This document shows, in pieces, positions 1 to 8,201 of a stretch of DNA of 64,000 bases. The DNA is taken from assembly GCF_001280505.1 (NCBI RefSeq), contig NZ_LBIO01000049.1, forward strand, positions 124,001 to 188,000, read 5' to 3'. A program made the translations under genes and the position numbers. The notes under the pieces are model-generated. The model did no database searches and was not told the origin of the DNA. It saw only the letters and a list, made by a program, of their open reading frames with translations. How positions within the stretch are numbered: position 1 is the first letter of the stretch; every line of letters starts with the position of its first letter. The DNA is from Mangrovimonas sp. TPBH4 (lineage in GTDB: Bacteria > Bacteroidota > Bacteroidia > Flavobacteriales > Flavobacteriaceae).

Positions 1-2
1 TT

Positions 3-230
3 TTAATGGTCAACGAATACGCCGATTTCAATACCTTAAAAGAACTTCTCGGTGCTACGGACGGGAATCTTGCCAGCCATACGAAGGCTCTGGAAAAGGC
101 AGAATATATAAAGGTGGAAAAGCAATTTATAGGAAGAAAACCTAACACACGCTATTCGGTGACAAAACTTGGCAAAGTCGAATTTCAAAAGCACATCGAA
201 GCCCTTGAAAAATTGATCAATAAACAATAA
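3..230 (+). CDS. Winged-helix transcriptional regulator, 5'-truncated by the window edge
   Basis: C-terminal 75 or so residues of a small winged-helix DNA-binding protein of the MarR/ArsR-like HTH_34 type. The frame is open to the left edge (a Leu codon precedes the internal Met at base 6), so the true start lies outside the window. Visible are a recognition-helix segment (LLGATDGNLASHTKALEKAEYI) in pieces LLGATDGNLASH and KALEKAEYI, and a wing with GRKPNTRYSVT, ending in a Lys/Glu-rich helix. It is followed after 53 bases by creD on the same strand. A regulator of this type next to creD is common in Flavobacteriaceae, so it may control creD and itself. The palindrome at 250-266 is a candidate operator. 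Family assignment is from sequence pattern only. Confidence 0.85.
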   Translation, partial: LMVNEYADFNTLKELLGATDGNLASHTKALEKAEYIKVEKQFIGRKPNTRYSVTKLGKVEFQKHIEALEKLINKQ

Positions 231-249
231 CATATTTTTTTATCAACTT

Positions 250-266
250 ACTTTGAATTTCAAAGT
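250..266. promoter_or_regulatory. Perfect inverted repeat between the regulator and creD
   Basis: ACTTTGA-ATT-TCAAAGT, seven-base arms around a three-base centre, lies 18 bases before the creD start and just after the winged-helix regulator gene. Small dimeric winged-helix proteins typically bind such sites, so this is a candidate operator for the neighbouring regulator. It has no T-tract and is not a terminator. Confidence 0.5.
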
Positions 267-283
267 ACTTTAAACACTTAACC

Positions 284-1657
284 ATGGAACAACTACAAAA
301 ACCTCAACCGAACAAATTTGGCAACTGGCTAAAAACCTCTATTACAGCAAGAATGCTCATGGTAGGTTTCTTGGTATTGATTTTATTGATTCCCCTTTCA
401 TTTATTGAAAGCCTCATTTTTGAACGTTCCATGCGACAACAGGATGTGGTCAACGAAATCAATGACAAATGGGGAAACCACGTGATGATTTACGGCCCTA
501 TTTTAAAACTCCCATACAAAACCTATTCGGAAACAAAAACCTACAACGAACAAACCAAAACCTATTTTACCGAAACGACATCAGAAATAAAATATGCCTA
601 TATCTTTCCTGAATCCTTAACATCTGATGTAGATGTCGATTCTAAATCTTTGAACCGAAACAATTATGAGTCGGCCGTCTACACCGCTAACATGGATTTT
701 AATGGGAATTTTCCAATCCCCAACCTTAAAATAAAAGACATCAAGGATGAGGATATCTTGTGGAACAAAGCCACAATTCTTATTAAAACGTCCAATCTAA
801 AGGGCATAAAGAATGAAATGTCCTTAAAATTGAACGACAGCACCTATTCTTTTGAAACCAACTTTAAAAACAATTCTAGAAATAGCTCACAATTGGATGA
901 ATTGGAATCTGGATTTTTAAAAGAAACGGATGTTCCAAAATCTGCCAATACCAATTTCAGTTTCCACATGACCTTTAACGGAAGCCAGAACATTCAGCTC
1001 ATTCCAATTGGAAAAACAACCACCATGCATATGACGTCCAATTGGGCCAACCCTAGTTTTATTGGCAATTTTCTTCCCAACGACGAAACAAAAACCATTA
1101 CAGACGAAGGTTTTGAAGCCGATTGGAAAATCCTGCATATCAACAGGGCCTTTTCTCAGCAATACTTAAAAAACATACCAGATTTACAGGAATTTGCCTT
1201 CGGCACCAAGTTTATCGTCATGGTAGACGAATACCAAAAAAGTGAGCGCTCTGCCAAATATGGCTTCCTTGTCATCGGGTTAACCTTCCTCATTTTCTTC
1301 CTCATACAAACCATGAGTAACATTAATATACACCCATTTCAATATTTAATGATTGGTTTGGCACTCACCATGTTTTACACTTTGCTCGTTTCCATTTCGG
1401 AACACAGTAATTTCCTAAAAGCTTATTTGGTAGCAGGTATTTCGGTGGTGACTCTTATAACACTGTACTCCAAATCCATACTCAAAACCTTTAAGTTCCC
1501 CATTTTTATTGGATTGAGCCTTACTGCGCTTTACACCTTCATCTACGTCATTATTCAATTGGAAAACTATGCGCTTTTGGTTGGCAGCATTGGACTGTTC
1601 ATCATTTTGGCAACCGTCATGTTTGTATCTAGAAAAATTGATTGGAATAACGGATAA
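284..1657 (+). CDS. creD: CreD-family inner-membrane protein
   Basis: Protein of 457 residues with the CreD layout: a cytoplasmic N-terminus, one transmembrane helix at about residues 24-45 (MLMVGFLVLILLIPLSFIE), a large extracytoplasmic domain to about residue 325, then a run of five or six hydrophobic helices to the C-terminus. The segment starting MRQQDVVNEI followed by WGNHVMIYGPILKLPY is characteristic of CreD near its first helix. In enterobacteria creD belongs to the CreBC regulon and affects envelope integrity and beta-lactam or colicin response; its biochemical role is unknown. Here it is not beside creBC but follows a winged-helix regulator, the usual flavobacterial arrangement. The ATG at 284 begins the conserved N-terminus. 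Confidence 0.9.
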   Translation: MEQLQKPQPNKFGNWLKTSITARMLMVGFLVLILLIPLSFIESLIFERSMRQQDVVNEINDKWGNHVMIYGPILKLPYKTYSETKTYNEQTKTYFTETTSEIKYAYIFPESLTSDVDVDSKSLNRNNYESAVYTANMDFNGNFPIPNLKIKDIKDEDILWNKATILIKTSNLKGIKNEMSLKLNDSTYSFETNFKNNSRNSSQLDELESGFLKETDVPKSANTNFSFHMTFNGSQNIQLIPIGKTTTMHMTSNWANPSFIGNFLPNDETKTITDEGFEADWKILHINRAFSQQYLKNIPDLQEFAFGTKFIVMVDEYQKSERSAKYGFLVIGLTFLIFFLIQTMSNINIHPFQYLMIGLALTMFYTLLVSISEHSNFLKAYLVAGISVVTLITLYSKSILKTFKFPIFIGLSLTALYTFIYVIIQLENYALLVGSIGLFIILATVMFVSRKIDWNNG

Positions 1658-1727
1658 TCTTTTCCCCAAAACAACTCCTGTTCCCTTCATCCCATTGAAG
1701 GGGCGGGAGTTTAAAACCTACCACATA

Positions 1728-2216
1728 ATGAAAACATACAGAAAACAACTTATCCATTGGCTCTTTGAAATATCAAAGACTATATACACACGAATTTTCA
1801 AACATCATGAACCATGGGGCATTACTACAAATCAACTCCTCCAACTTCCGGAAACCTCCTTTGGCAGACACTTGGGCGAATTTTTAAACCAACACGGTTT
1901 TGAATTGATTCCAAAAGTAGAACGTCACGATTGCTACCATGTTTTGACAGGATACGGTATTACCGTAGAAGATGAAATAGCTTTACAATATTTAAGCTTT
2001 GGCAACGGCAAACAAAGCCCCTATATGTACGGCGCAATTTTGTTGGGCACCCTAATTCTGCCAGATTATTTAGGCTACTATTTAGATTCATATACCATTG
2101 GCAAAAAAGCCAATACATTTCATAACTTAGATTTCAAAAAGCTACTGGATATAGACTTAACCATCTTACAGGGCGCATTTTTCCTTAGATCTCATTCACC
2201 AATTAAAAACATATGA
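1728..2216 (+). CDS. Coq4-like protein
   Basis: Protein of 162 residues resembling the Coq4 family, which in mitochondria and some bacteria is needed for ubiquinone biosynthesis and has recently been linked to C1 decarboxylation/hydroxylation of the ring. The defining metal-binding motif HDxxH-x11-E is intact at H67, D68, H71 and E83, followed by a conserved segment rich in Gly/Tyr (about 90-125). I start at the ATG at 1728; a longer open frame exists upstream, but it overlaps creD out of frame and lacks family character. It overlaps the next gene by ATGA, so translation is probably coupled. Flavobacteria use menaquinone, so a role in ubiquinone synthesis is doubtful; the substrate is unknown. 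Confidence 0.75.
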   Translation: MKTYRKQLIHWLFEISKTIYTRIFKHHEPWGITTNQLLQLPETSFGRHLGEFLNQHGFELIPKVERHDCYHVLTGYGITVEDEIALQYLSFGNGKQSPYMYGAILLGTLILPDYLGYYLDSYTIGKKANTFHNLDFKKLLDIDLTILQGAFFLRSHSPIKNI

Positions 2217-2590
2217 CACTAACATTCCATAAATCATACTTTTTCCTGACGCTGGTTCTATTTGCAGTTGAAACACTCATTGCTACCAACCTAGAAACTG
2301 GCTTCATCCGCCATACGTTCGGAGATTTTCTAGTTGTAATCCTCCTGTACTGTTTGGTTAGAAGTTTTACCAAATTGGCCATCTTTCCAACAGCCATATT
2401 GGTATTAGCCGTTTCCTATATTATTGAAATATTGCAAGCCTTCCACTTGTTGAAATTGCTGAACTTGGAACACAATACACTCGCCAAATTAATCCTTGGC
2501 AACACCTTTAACTATACCGACCTTATGGCCTATTCGCTAGGCATTATCACCGTAATTATTGTTGAATTTAAATTGCTTACCAATGAATAA
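2213..2590 (+). CDS. DUF2809-type membrane protein
   Basis: Small integral membrane protein of 125 residues with about four hydrophobic helices (roughly 7-25, 37-58, 61-80, 105-122). The order of helices and the motifs GDFLVVILLYCL near residue 40 and the Asn-Tyr-Thr-Asp-Leu element near residue 102 match DUF2809, a family of unknown function. It overlaps the preceding Coq4-like gene by four bases (ATGA) and the following DUF1361 gene by eight, so the three are almost certainly one translationally coupled operon. Confidence 0.8.
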   Translation: MTLTFHKSYFFLTLVLFAVETLIATNLETGFIRHTFGDFLVVILLYCLVRSFTKLAIFPTAILVLAVSYIIEILQAFHLLKLLNLEHNTLAKLILGNTFNYTDLMAYSLGIITVIIVEFKLLTNE

Positions 2591-3242
2591 TATTAAATAC
2601 TTGCTGTTTTCTCGATTCAAGATTATAGTGCTGCCCATAGTGGCGGCCACTTTGAGCATAATCCTCCTCATGGTTCGGATGAAACTCACCTACTCCTTTT
2701 ACTTTCTGTTTTTGGTCTGGAATCTATTTTTAGCCATAGTGCCTTTTGCGATTTCCACCTATATAAGAAGTCTGAGTCAACTTAACAAATTTGGCACATT
2801 TATAGGATTCGGCATTTGGTTACTTTTTGCTCCAAATGCCCCATATATCATCACGGATTTGTTCCACCTCAAAAATAGCAGTCATGATATTCTGTGGTTG
2901 GATGTATTGATAGTAAGCTCCTTTTCGTTAACGGGAGTACTCCTGTTTTTCCTTTCCTTATTGGATATAGAATTGATTATGAAACGTTATTGGCAAAGCA
3001 AGACCATTTCCCTCTTAATGTTTCCACTATTCTTTGTCATAAGTTTTGGAATGTACTTAGGTCGCTATTTACGCTTCAATTCTTGGGAAATCATACAACA
3101 TCCTCTTACCATTTTCAATGATATTTGGAGTATTCTTATACAACCAAATCAACACCTCAGCGCATGGACCTTTACCATTAGCTTCGGTATCTTTTTAGGA
3201 ATAGGTTATTGGCTTTTTAAAAGTATTAGAAATGCCAATTAG
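2583..3242 (+). CDS. DUF1361 membrane protein
   Basis: Integral membrane protein of 219 residues with six or so helices; the segment WLLFAPNAPYIITDLFHL near residue 80 is the hallmark of DUF1361. Function unknown. The ATG at 2583 lies inside the end of the upstream DUF2809 gene and starts at the natural N-terminus (MNNIKYLLFSRF); an in-frame earlier codon at 2559 would only add residues encoded within that gene. Its stop overlaps the convergent SDR gene by four bases, so the two transcripts meet tail to tail without an intergenic terminator. Confidence 0.8.
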   Translation: MNNIKYLLFSRFKIIVLPIVAATLSIILLMVRMKLTYSFYFLFLVWNLFLAIVPFAISTYIRSLSQLNKFGTFIGFGIWLLFAPNAPYIITDLFHLKNSSHDILWLDVLIVSSFSLTGVLLFFLSLLDIELIMKRYWQSKTISLLMFPLFFVISFGMYLGRYLRFNSWEIIQHPLTIFNDIWSILIQPNQHLSAWTFTISFGIFLGIGYWLFKSIRNAN

Positions 3243-4021
3243 TCGGCTCTGTTTTTCTCTTGGATATTTCTAACAATAGAGGTGGCTAATCTTCTAGGCA
3301 TGATACGTGGAAGTGTTGCCAAAAACTTATTGAATCCACCAGGAATGGCCACAGATTTCCCTTTATTCATCGCTTTATAACCATAGGCAGCAACGTCCTT
3401 AGCCGTTGCCATATTAAAGGTGATTTTATTTTCGGAAGTCCCTTCTGAAACTACTTGTTGAAAAGACGTTTTCGTAGGACCAGGACAAAGTGCCGTAACC
3501 GTTACTCCAGTTCCCTTTAGCTCATTAGCAATGGCCTCTGAAAAAGACAAAATGTACCCCTTGGTAGCATAATATAATGACATTAAAGGCCCTGGTTGAA
3601 AACCTGCTAAAGAGGACAGGTTTAAAATCTTCCCTGATCCTCGAGCCACCATACCTTTTAATATGAGTTTGGTTAAATGCGTTGTAGTAACCACATGAAG
3701 GTTCAACATTTTGGCTTCACGGTCCCAATCGGTCGTGGCAAAAGTACCGAACAATCCAAACCCGGCATTGTTTACCAGCACATCTATAGCAGTATCTCCC
3801 AGTTCGGCAACAATTTCTTCAGAGATATTGACTTGGCTCAAATCCTTCAGCATCACTCGAACATTGGCATTGTACTTCTTTTCCAACGTTTCTTTTGCCT
3901 GCTTTAAATTATCTGCATTGATATCTACCAACACCAAATTATATGTATCCTTTGCAAACAACAATGCCAATTCATATCCCAATCCTGAAGCCCCGCCTGT
4001 TATCAATACCGTTTTAGCCAT
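3239..4021 (-). CDS. Short-chain dehydrogenase/reductase
   Basis: Classical SDR of 260 residues. The N-terminal cofactor motif TGGASGLG (residues 7-14), the NNAG motif near residue 87, the catalytic Ser in LNLSSLAG near 137 and the YxxxK pair (YYATK) near 151 are all present, so the enzyme should be active with NAD(P)H. An acidic residue after the second strand (VDINADN) suggests NAD(H) preference. It resembles the DltE/YqjQ-like acyl-reductase branch (CPGPTKTSF after the active site), but the substrate cannot be read from sequence. Monocistronic; the 249-base gap upstream is AT-rich with no recognised element. Confidence 0.85.
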   Translation of the reverse strand: MAKTVLITGGASGLGYELALLFAKDTYNLVLVDINADNLKQAKETLEKKYNANVRVMLKDLSQVNISEEIVAELGDTAIDVLVNNAGFGLFGTFATTDWDREAKMLNLHVVTTTHLTKLILKGMVARGSGKILNLSSLAGFQPGPLMSLYYATKGYILSFSEAIANELKGTGVTVTALCPGPTKTSFQQVVSEGTSENKITFNMATAKDVAAYGYKAMNKGKSVAIPGGFNKFLATLPRIMPRRLATSIVRNIQEKNRAD

Positions 4022-4270
4022 AACTAATAGTTCAATTCAAAAAATAAAGAGCCTCAAAACTACCTAATTTACCCAAACATCCTATGGAAAGTCTTAAAGT
4101 TTTTTAAAATCTTCATTTTGACCTCTGTAACCTATTCAAAATTACTTTTTAAATCTAAATCCGAACAATTCCATTATTTTCATTATTCAAAAAACAAAAA
4201 ATTGACTTTTTAAACTAATTTCAATTTAGCTACTTTTACAGGCTTACTTTAGCAATACCTCAATTACCCC

Positions 4271-4987
4271 ATGAAAAAAATATTATCCATTCTTATTCCT
4301 GTATATAATGAGGAGGCAACGATTCTCACTCTACTGGATAAAATTAAGAATGTAACATTGGACAATAACATTTCCAAATCGGTAATCATTATTGATGATT
4401 GTTCCAATGACAATACTGAAAATCTTATTGCTCATTATATAAAATCCAACAAAGAATTACCCATAACTTATTTGAAACACCAAAAAAATAAAGGAAAGGG
4501 AGCAGCTATTCACACAGGTATTTCAAATGCTAATGGCGATTATATCGTTATTCAAGATGCGGATTTGGAATATGACCCCAATGAATTCAACAATTTATTA
4601 AAACCTATAATTTCCGGGTATGCCGACGTTGTTTATGGGTCAAGGTTTATGGGCGGAAATCCGCATAGAGTTTTATTTTTTTGGCATTCGATTGGAAATA
4701 AATTTTTGACCTTCTTATCTAATGCCTTTACAAATTTAAATCTAACTGACATGGAAACATGCTACAAGTTATTTAGAGCTGATATCATAAAAAATTTGAA
4801 ACTCAAAGAAACAAGATTTGGTTTTGAACCAGAAGTTACCGCTAAAATAGCTAGAATTCCTAATATTAGAATCTACGAAATTGGCATATCATACTATGGT
4901 AGAACATATGCGGAAGGAAAAAAAATTAACTGGAAAGATGGATTTAGGGCACTATGGTGTATTTTTAAGTACAATATCTTTAAATGA
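4271..4987 (+). CDS. Family 2 glycosyltransferase, DPM1-like
   Basis: GT2 (GT-A fold) enzyme of 238 residues related to dolichyl/polyprenyl-phosphate sugar synthases. Visible landmarks are SILIPVYNEEATI (5-17), the acidic motif IIDDCSNDNT (about 40), KGKGAAIHTGI, and the metal-binding QDADLEYDPNEF near residue 95, followed by GSRF. It lacks the C-terminal membrane helices of larger homologues. Such enzymes charge undecaprenyl phosphate with a sugar. The following gene, overlapping by four bases (ATGA), encodes an integral-membrane glycosyltransferase that would use such a lipid-linked donor, so the pair probably acts together in modifying an envelope glycan or lipid. Confidence 0.85.
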   Translation: MKKILSILIPVYNEEATILTLLDKIKNVTLDNNISKSVIIIDDCSNDNTENLIAHYIKSNKELPITYLKHQKNKGKGAAIHTGISNANGDYIVIQDADLEYDPNEFNNLLKPIISGYADVVYGSRFMGGNPHRVLFFWHSIGNKFLTFLSNAFTNLNLTDMETCYKLFRADIIKNLKLKETRFGFEPEVTAKIARIPNIRIYEIGISYYGRTYAEGKKINWKDGFRALWCIFKYNIFK

Positions 4988-6267
4988 AAACAAAACTAAA
5001 ATGCATTACCAATAATATCTACTTATTGTTTTCTCCATTATTAATTTTATATTTAATTATTTGTTTAATAAAGCAACAAAATATATTAATTGGTGATGAA
5101 GGTAGATATTTAGCCTATGCCCATAATTTGCTTAACGGCACCTATATTGGTTCTTTTAAAGAAGAATCTAACTTTCTATGGAATGGACCAGGCTACCCCC
5201 TTTTTTTAACTCCATTCCTATATCTCAAAATTCCCCTTTTGATTCCAAAACTTTTTAATGCACTTTTTATCTATTTCGGAATCATTTACCTTTATAGATC
5301 CCTGCTCCTTTTCTTAAATAAAAACAAGGCTCTACTAATTAGTTTGGCATTAGGTCTATATTACCCTCTTTTATTTGAAAGCCTTCCAAGAATTTTAACT
5401 GAAGCCATTTCTTTCTTTCTGGTATCTTTTTTCACATATCAATTTATAACTAATTTAAAACTTGGCAGAAGAAAAAACTTTTTTTTGGCATCTATTGCTT
5501 TAGGATATTTGGCTCTAACAAAGGTTATTTTCGCCTATGTAATTGTAACAATGTTTATAGTATTGGTGATTCTACTATTTCTAAAACCTAGATTTCACAC
5601 AAAGGCTCTCAAACAATCTTTAGTTATATTCTTGCTTGGCTTTCTTACAACTCTTCCCTATTTAACCTACACATATAATATCACTGATAAGTTTTTTTAT
5701 TATGGTAATGCCGGAGGAATGAGCCTATATTGGATGAGCACTCCTTTTGAAGGAGAACTTGGTGATTGGCATTCTTTCAAAACCCTCGACAAAAAGAAGG
5801 AAATAGAAGTTAATCATATTGAATTCATAAATTCTATTGACAATTTGCATCCCGTAGCAAAAGATGAAGCGCTGAAAAATAAAGCCATAGAAAACATCAT
5901 TAATCACAAGGCAAAATATTTTAAAAATTGGATTTCAAATCTAGGTCGTATATTCTTTGGTTATCCACATGACTTCCAAATAACCTCAAATAGAATGCTT
6001 TATTATGTGATACCTGATACTCTATTGGTAATATGCTTAATAATGACATTCGTATTAAGCCTTTTAAAATTTAAGGACATAGAATTACCAATTATATTAA
6101 TTTCTAGTTTTTCCCTAATATATTTAGGAGGCATAAGTTTGTTATCATCTTATCATCGTTTCCTATATCCTATAATGCCCCCTCTTTTAACATGGATTAC
6201 CTATATTCTAGACAGGTATGTCTCATTAAAAATTAAACTAAAACAACAACACAACATCACTATTTAA
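4984..6267 (+). CDS. ArnT/PMT-like membrane glycosyltransferase
   Basis: Polytopic protein of 427 residues with about ten hydrophobic helices. The first periplasmic loop carries the GT-C acidic signature (GDEGRYLAYAHNLLNG, about residues 38-53), as in the ArnT and protein O-mannosyltransferase families. These enzymes transfer a sugar from a polyprenyl-phosphate donor on the outer face of the inner membrane. It overlaps the GT2 gene upstream (ATGA), which could make the donor. Acceptor unknown. Both genes are noticeably more AT-rich and isoleucine/lysine-rich than neighbours, which is common for surface-glycan genes. Confidence 0.75.
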   Translation: MKTKLKCITNNIYLLFSPLLILYLIICLIKQQNILIGDEGRYLAYAHNLLNGTYIGSFKEESNFLWNGPGYPLFLTPFLYLKIPLLIPKLFNALFIYFGIIYLYRSLLLFLNKNKALLISLALGLYYPLLFESLPRILTEAISFFLVSFFTYQFITNLKLGRRKNFFLASIALGYLALTKVIFAYVIVTMFIVLVILLFLKPRFHTKALKQSLVIFLLGFLTTLPYLTYTYNITDKFFYYGNAGGMSLYWMSTPFEGELGDWHSFKTLDKKKEIEVNHIEFINSIDNLHPVAKDEALKNKAIENIINHKAKYFKNWISNLGRIFFGYPHDFQITSNRMLYYVIPDTLLVICLIMTFVLSLLKFKDIELPIILISSFSLIYLGGISLLSSYHRFLYPIMPPLLTWITYILDRYVSLKIKLKQQHNITI

Positions 6268-6269
6268 AG

Positions 6270-7472
6270 TTAAATTCCATCCACATAATCCTGCAAATAG
6301 CCAAACCTCTCAGTTAACTTACCATTCTGGGTTACCTTTGCTCGCTGCAAGATACCATCTTTATCGGCATTAAAAAACGCAGGCAACACATACTCCAAAA
6401 ACAAACTTCCAAAACCTTCGCTGGCATCTTTAGGCAATTCGCAAGGCAAATTATCTACTGCCATGACAACGATAGCCTTAGGATCTTTATAATCTATTTC
6501 GGTTTCGGTTTGTGGTTCGTAACCATAAATTGGTTCTGCAATGGTAGAAGGTCTGATGGTAGTTCCCACTGGTCCATCGATATCACAACTAATATCGGCC
6601 ACTACTGAAATATTGAAATCCTCGGATTTAGCATCCTCTCGGGTAAACAAATAAGGTGCACCATCTCCATAAAAATGCCCCGCAATAAAGAAATCGGTGA
6701 CTTTGGCAAAGCGCATAAAGTTGGATTCATAAGCTTCTGGATGATTGAAGAAGTCCAAATTATCAATCACTTTTCCATCCTTGCGCTTGTTATAATCCAA
6801 TACATCAATAACACAATACACAGGTTCATCAAAAGTTTGGTCCAAATAGGCCGCTACCTCAACCTGTTTAATATTCATGGCATCCAACATTTCCTTGGCA
6901 CCTCCTGCCACCTTACCACTTCCTGTAAGCAAGATTTTTATTGGCGGTAAGGCAATAGTATTAAGCTGTGCTATCAAAGCCTGTTGGTCTGCCAAGGTCT
7001 CGGCTTTAGGTAAATTCCAAGTATCCTGTTTTAGCCCCCAAGCCCTGAATCCATTATAGGCCCCAACAATGCCCGCATATCTTCCAAAACCTATGAGTCG
7101 TGCGCCATTTTCCCTAACAATAGTTTCGTGGTCATAAAGCGTGATGTTTTTTTCCAAAATGGAGCACAGCAAATCCCTGTTGTAAGGTTGCTTCTTAATG
7201 GTATGTGAAAAGAAGAAATAGGATTTATTCGGTATCAAGTAATCTACAGGAACTTCCTTTACGCCAATCAACACATCACAATCGCTCACATCGTCAACCA
7301 CCTCAAATCCTTGACTGCTATATGCCTCATTTGGAAACACCCTAATATTGGAAGCTTCCACTTTAAAAGTGGCATGAGGGAATAACTGACTCGCTTTTTT
7401 TAGGGTTTCGGGCGAAAAAACCACACGTCTATCCGGTGGTGATTTACGCTCCTTGATGATGGCAAATTTCAT
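6270..7472 (-). CDS. Saccharopine dehydrogenase/alanine dehydrogenase-like NAD(P) oxidoreductase
   Basis: Protein of 400 residues starting MKFAIIKERKSPPDRRV, the N-terminus typical of the AlaDH/PNT superfamily, in which K and R bind the carboxylate substrate. A second domain carries the dinucleotide-binding LTGSGKVAGGAKEML near residue 193. Overall length, the FSHTIKKQPYN segment (about 98) and the ADISCDIDGPVGTTIRPSTI element (about 300) fit the lysine-forming saccharopine dehydrogenase (Lys1-like) branch better than alanine dehydrogenase. Reaction proposed: reversible NAD-dependent formation of saccharopine or a related opine. The ATG at 7472 is chosen because the 12 codons further upstream do not resemble the family. 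Its stop is two bases from the convergent ArnT-like gene. Confidence 0.65.
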   Translation of the reverse strand: MKFAIIKERKSPPDRRVVFSPETLKKASQLFPHATFKVEASNIRVFPNEAYSSQGFEVVDDVSDCDVLIGVKEVPVDYLIPNKSYFFFSHTIKKQPYNRDLLCSILEKNITLYDHETIVRENGARLIGFGRYAGIVGAYNGFRAWGLKQDTWNLPKAETLADQQALIAQLNTIALPPIKILLTGSGKVAGGAKEMLDAMNIKQVEVAAYLDQTFDEPVYCVIDVLDYNKRKDGKVIDNLDFFNHPEAYESNFMRFAKVTDFFIAGHFYGDGAPYLFTREDAKSEDFNISVVADISCDIDGPVGTTIRPSTIAEPIYGYEPQTETEIDYKDPKAIVVMAVDNLPCELPKDASEGFGSLFLEYVLPAFFNADKDGILQRAKVTQNGKLTERFGYLQDYVDGI

Positions 7473-7566
7473 AACAATGAAGCATTTAAGGTAACTGACA
7501 CATACCACTTTGGTATAATGATTGCACGAAAATAAGTGGAATAGTATGGTTATACAAACTTTTTAA

Positions 7567-7574
7567 TAACTTTG
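7567..7574 (+). promoter_or_regulatory. Candidate -7 element for ssrA
   Basis: TAACTTTG matches the Bacteroidota -7 consensus TAnnTTTG on the plus strand. No clear TTG -33 element sits 19-21 bases upstream, so the assignment is weak. If used, the tmRNA precursor would carry about 130 bases of 5' leader, which contains the imperfect hairpin at 7618-7679. Confidence 0.4.
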
Positions 7575-7617
7575 CATCCGCGTTAAGGATTGAGCAATTT
7601 GTATGAGCTCTTTTTGG

Positions 7618-7679
7618 GAGAAGCGCCCAAAAAAGCGAGTTGCGAAAGCCTGCCCCGTAAGGGGAACGCCAACTTCTCG
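7618..7679 (+). other. Imperfect stem-loop upstream of tmRNA
   Basis: GAGAAG at 7618-7623 pairs with CTTCTC at 7673-7678; TTG and CG further in pair with CG and CAA, and the tip is CCCC-gtaa-GGGG at 7653-7664. The region holds no ORF. It may be the 5' leader of the ssrA precursor removed by RNase processing, or an independent small RNA. The rest of the gap 7473-7708 shows nothing else recognisable. Confidence 0.4.
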
Positions 7680-7708
7680 ACCAACTCTTGAAGTGACATA
7701 ACTAATTT

Positions 7709-8101
7709 GGGGTCGACTGGTTTTGACAGCGAGATTAATTAAACGGTAAGCACGTCGTGTAATGACTTTGAAACACGTTAAAGGCTAGGTCAAACTTTTA
7801 AACGGCGAGAATAACTACGCTTTAGCTGCTTAATCTGAATTATAGTAAGATTTGCCTAGGTACACAAGGTGTACAAGCTAAATGTCTCCGGAAAGCCTTG
7901 ATTGACGGCGTTCCATTTTGAGGCATCGTAAATGTCAATATAGAAGGTAGGGCGCTTTGACCTGCTTTTGAAACTAAAAAAGATAAGTTGTCGCTAGGCT
8001 GTCTTTAGCCAGGTTGCAATCGAAAACACAAGAAAAGACTAAGCGTGTAGAAAGCTCTTTAGTTACTTGTTTGGACGAGAGTTCGATTCTCTCCGACTCC
8101 A
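7709..8101 (+). ncRNA. ssrA: Transfer-messenger RNA (tmRNA)
   Basis: tmRNA, which rescues stalled ribosomes together with SmpB. The 5' end GGGGTCG pairs with CGACTCC at 8094-8100 (seven pairs, one G-U) to form the tRNA-like acceptor stem; GTTCGATTC near 8081 is the T-loop. The CCA is not encoded: the discriminator A at 8101 is followed by CTA. The tag reading frame starts at the resume codon GGC at 7804 and reads GENNYALAA then TAA at 7831-7833. That tag is typical of Flavobacteriia. A terminator follows directly. Confidence 0.95.
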
Positions 8102-8115
8102 CTAAAACATCCCAG

Positions 8116-8147
8116 ACCCTCTGTTTTTACAGGGGGTTTGTTTTTTA
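8116..8147 (+). terminator. Intrinsic terminator of ssrA
   Basis: ACCCTCTGT / ACAGGGGGT stem of nine pairs (one T-G) with a TTTT loop, followed by TTTGTTTTTT. Nearly the same hairpin terminates the outer-membrane protein gene at 10296-10326. Confidence 0.85.
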
Positions 8148-8201
8148 TTCTTAATTTATTCAGCCATTTTCAAAATTCCCTCCTTACACCTTTTGCAGCA
8201 A

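Noticed and set aside
1569-1727. Upstream extension of the Coq4-like frame
   Set aside because: Overlaps the 3' end of creD out of frame; family similarity begins only after the ATG at 1728.
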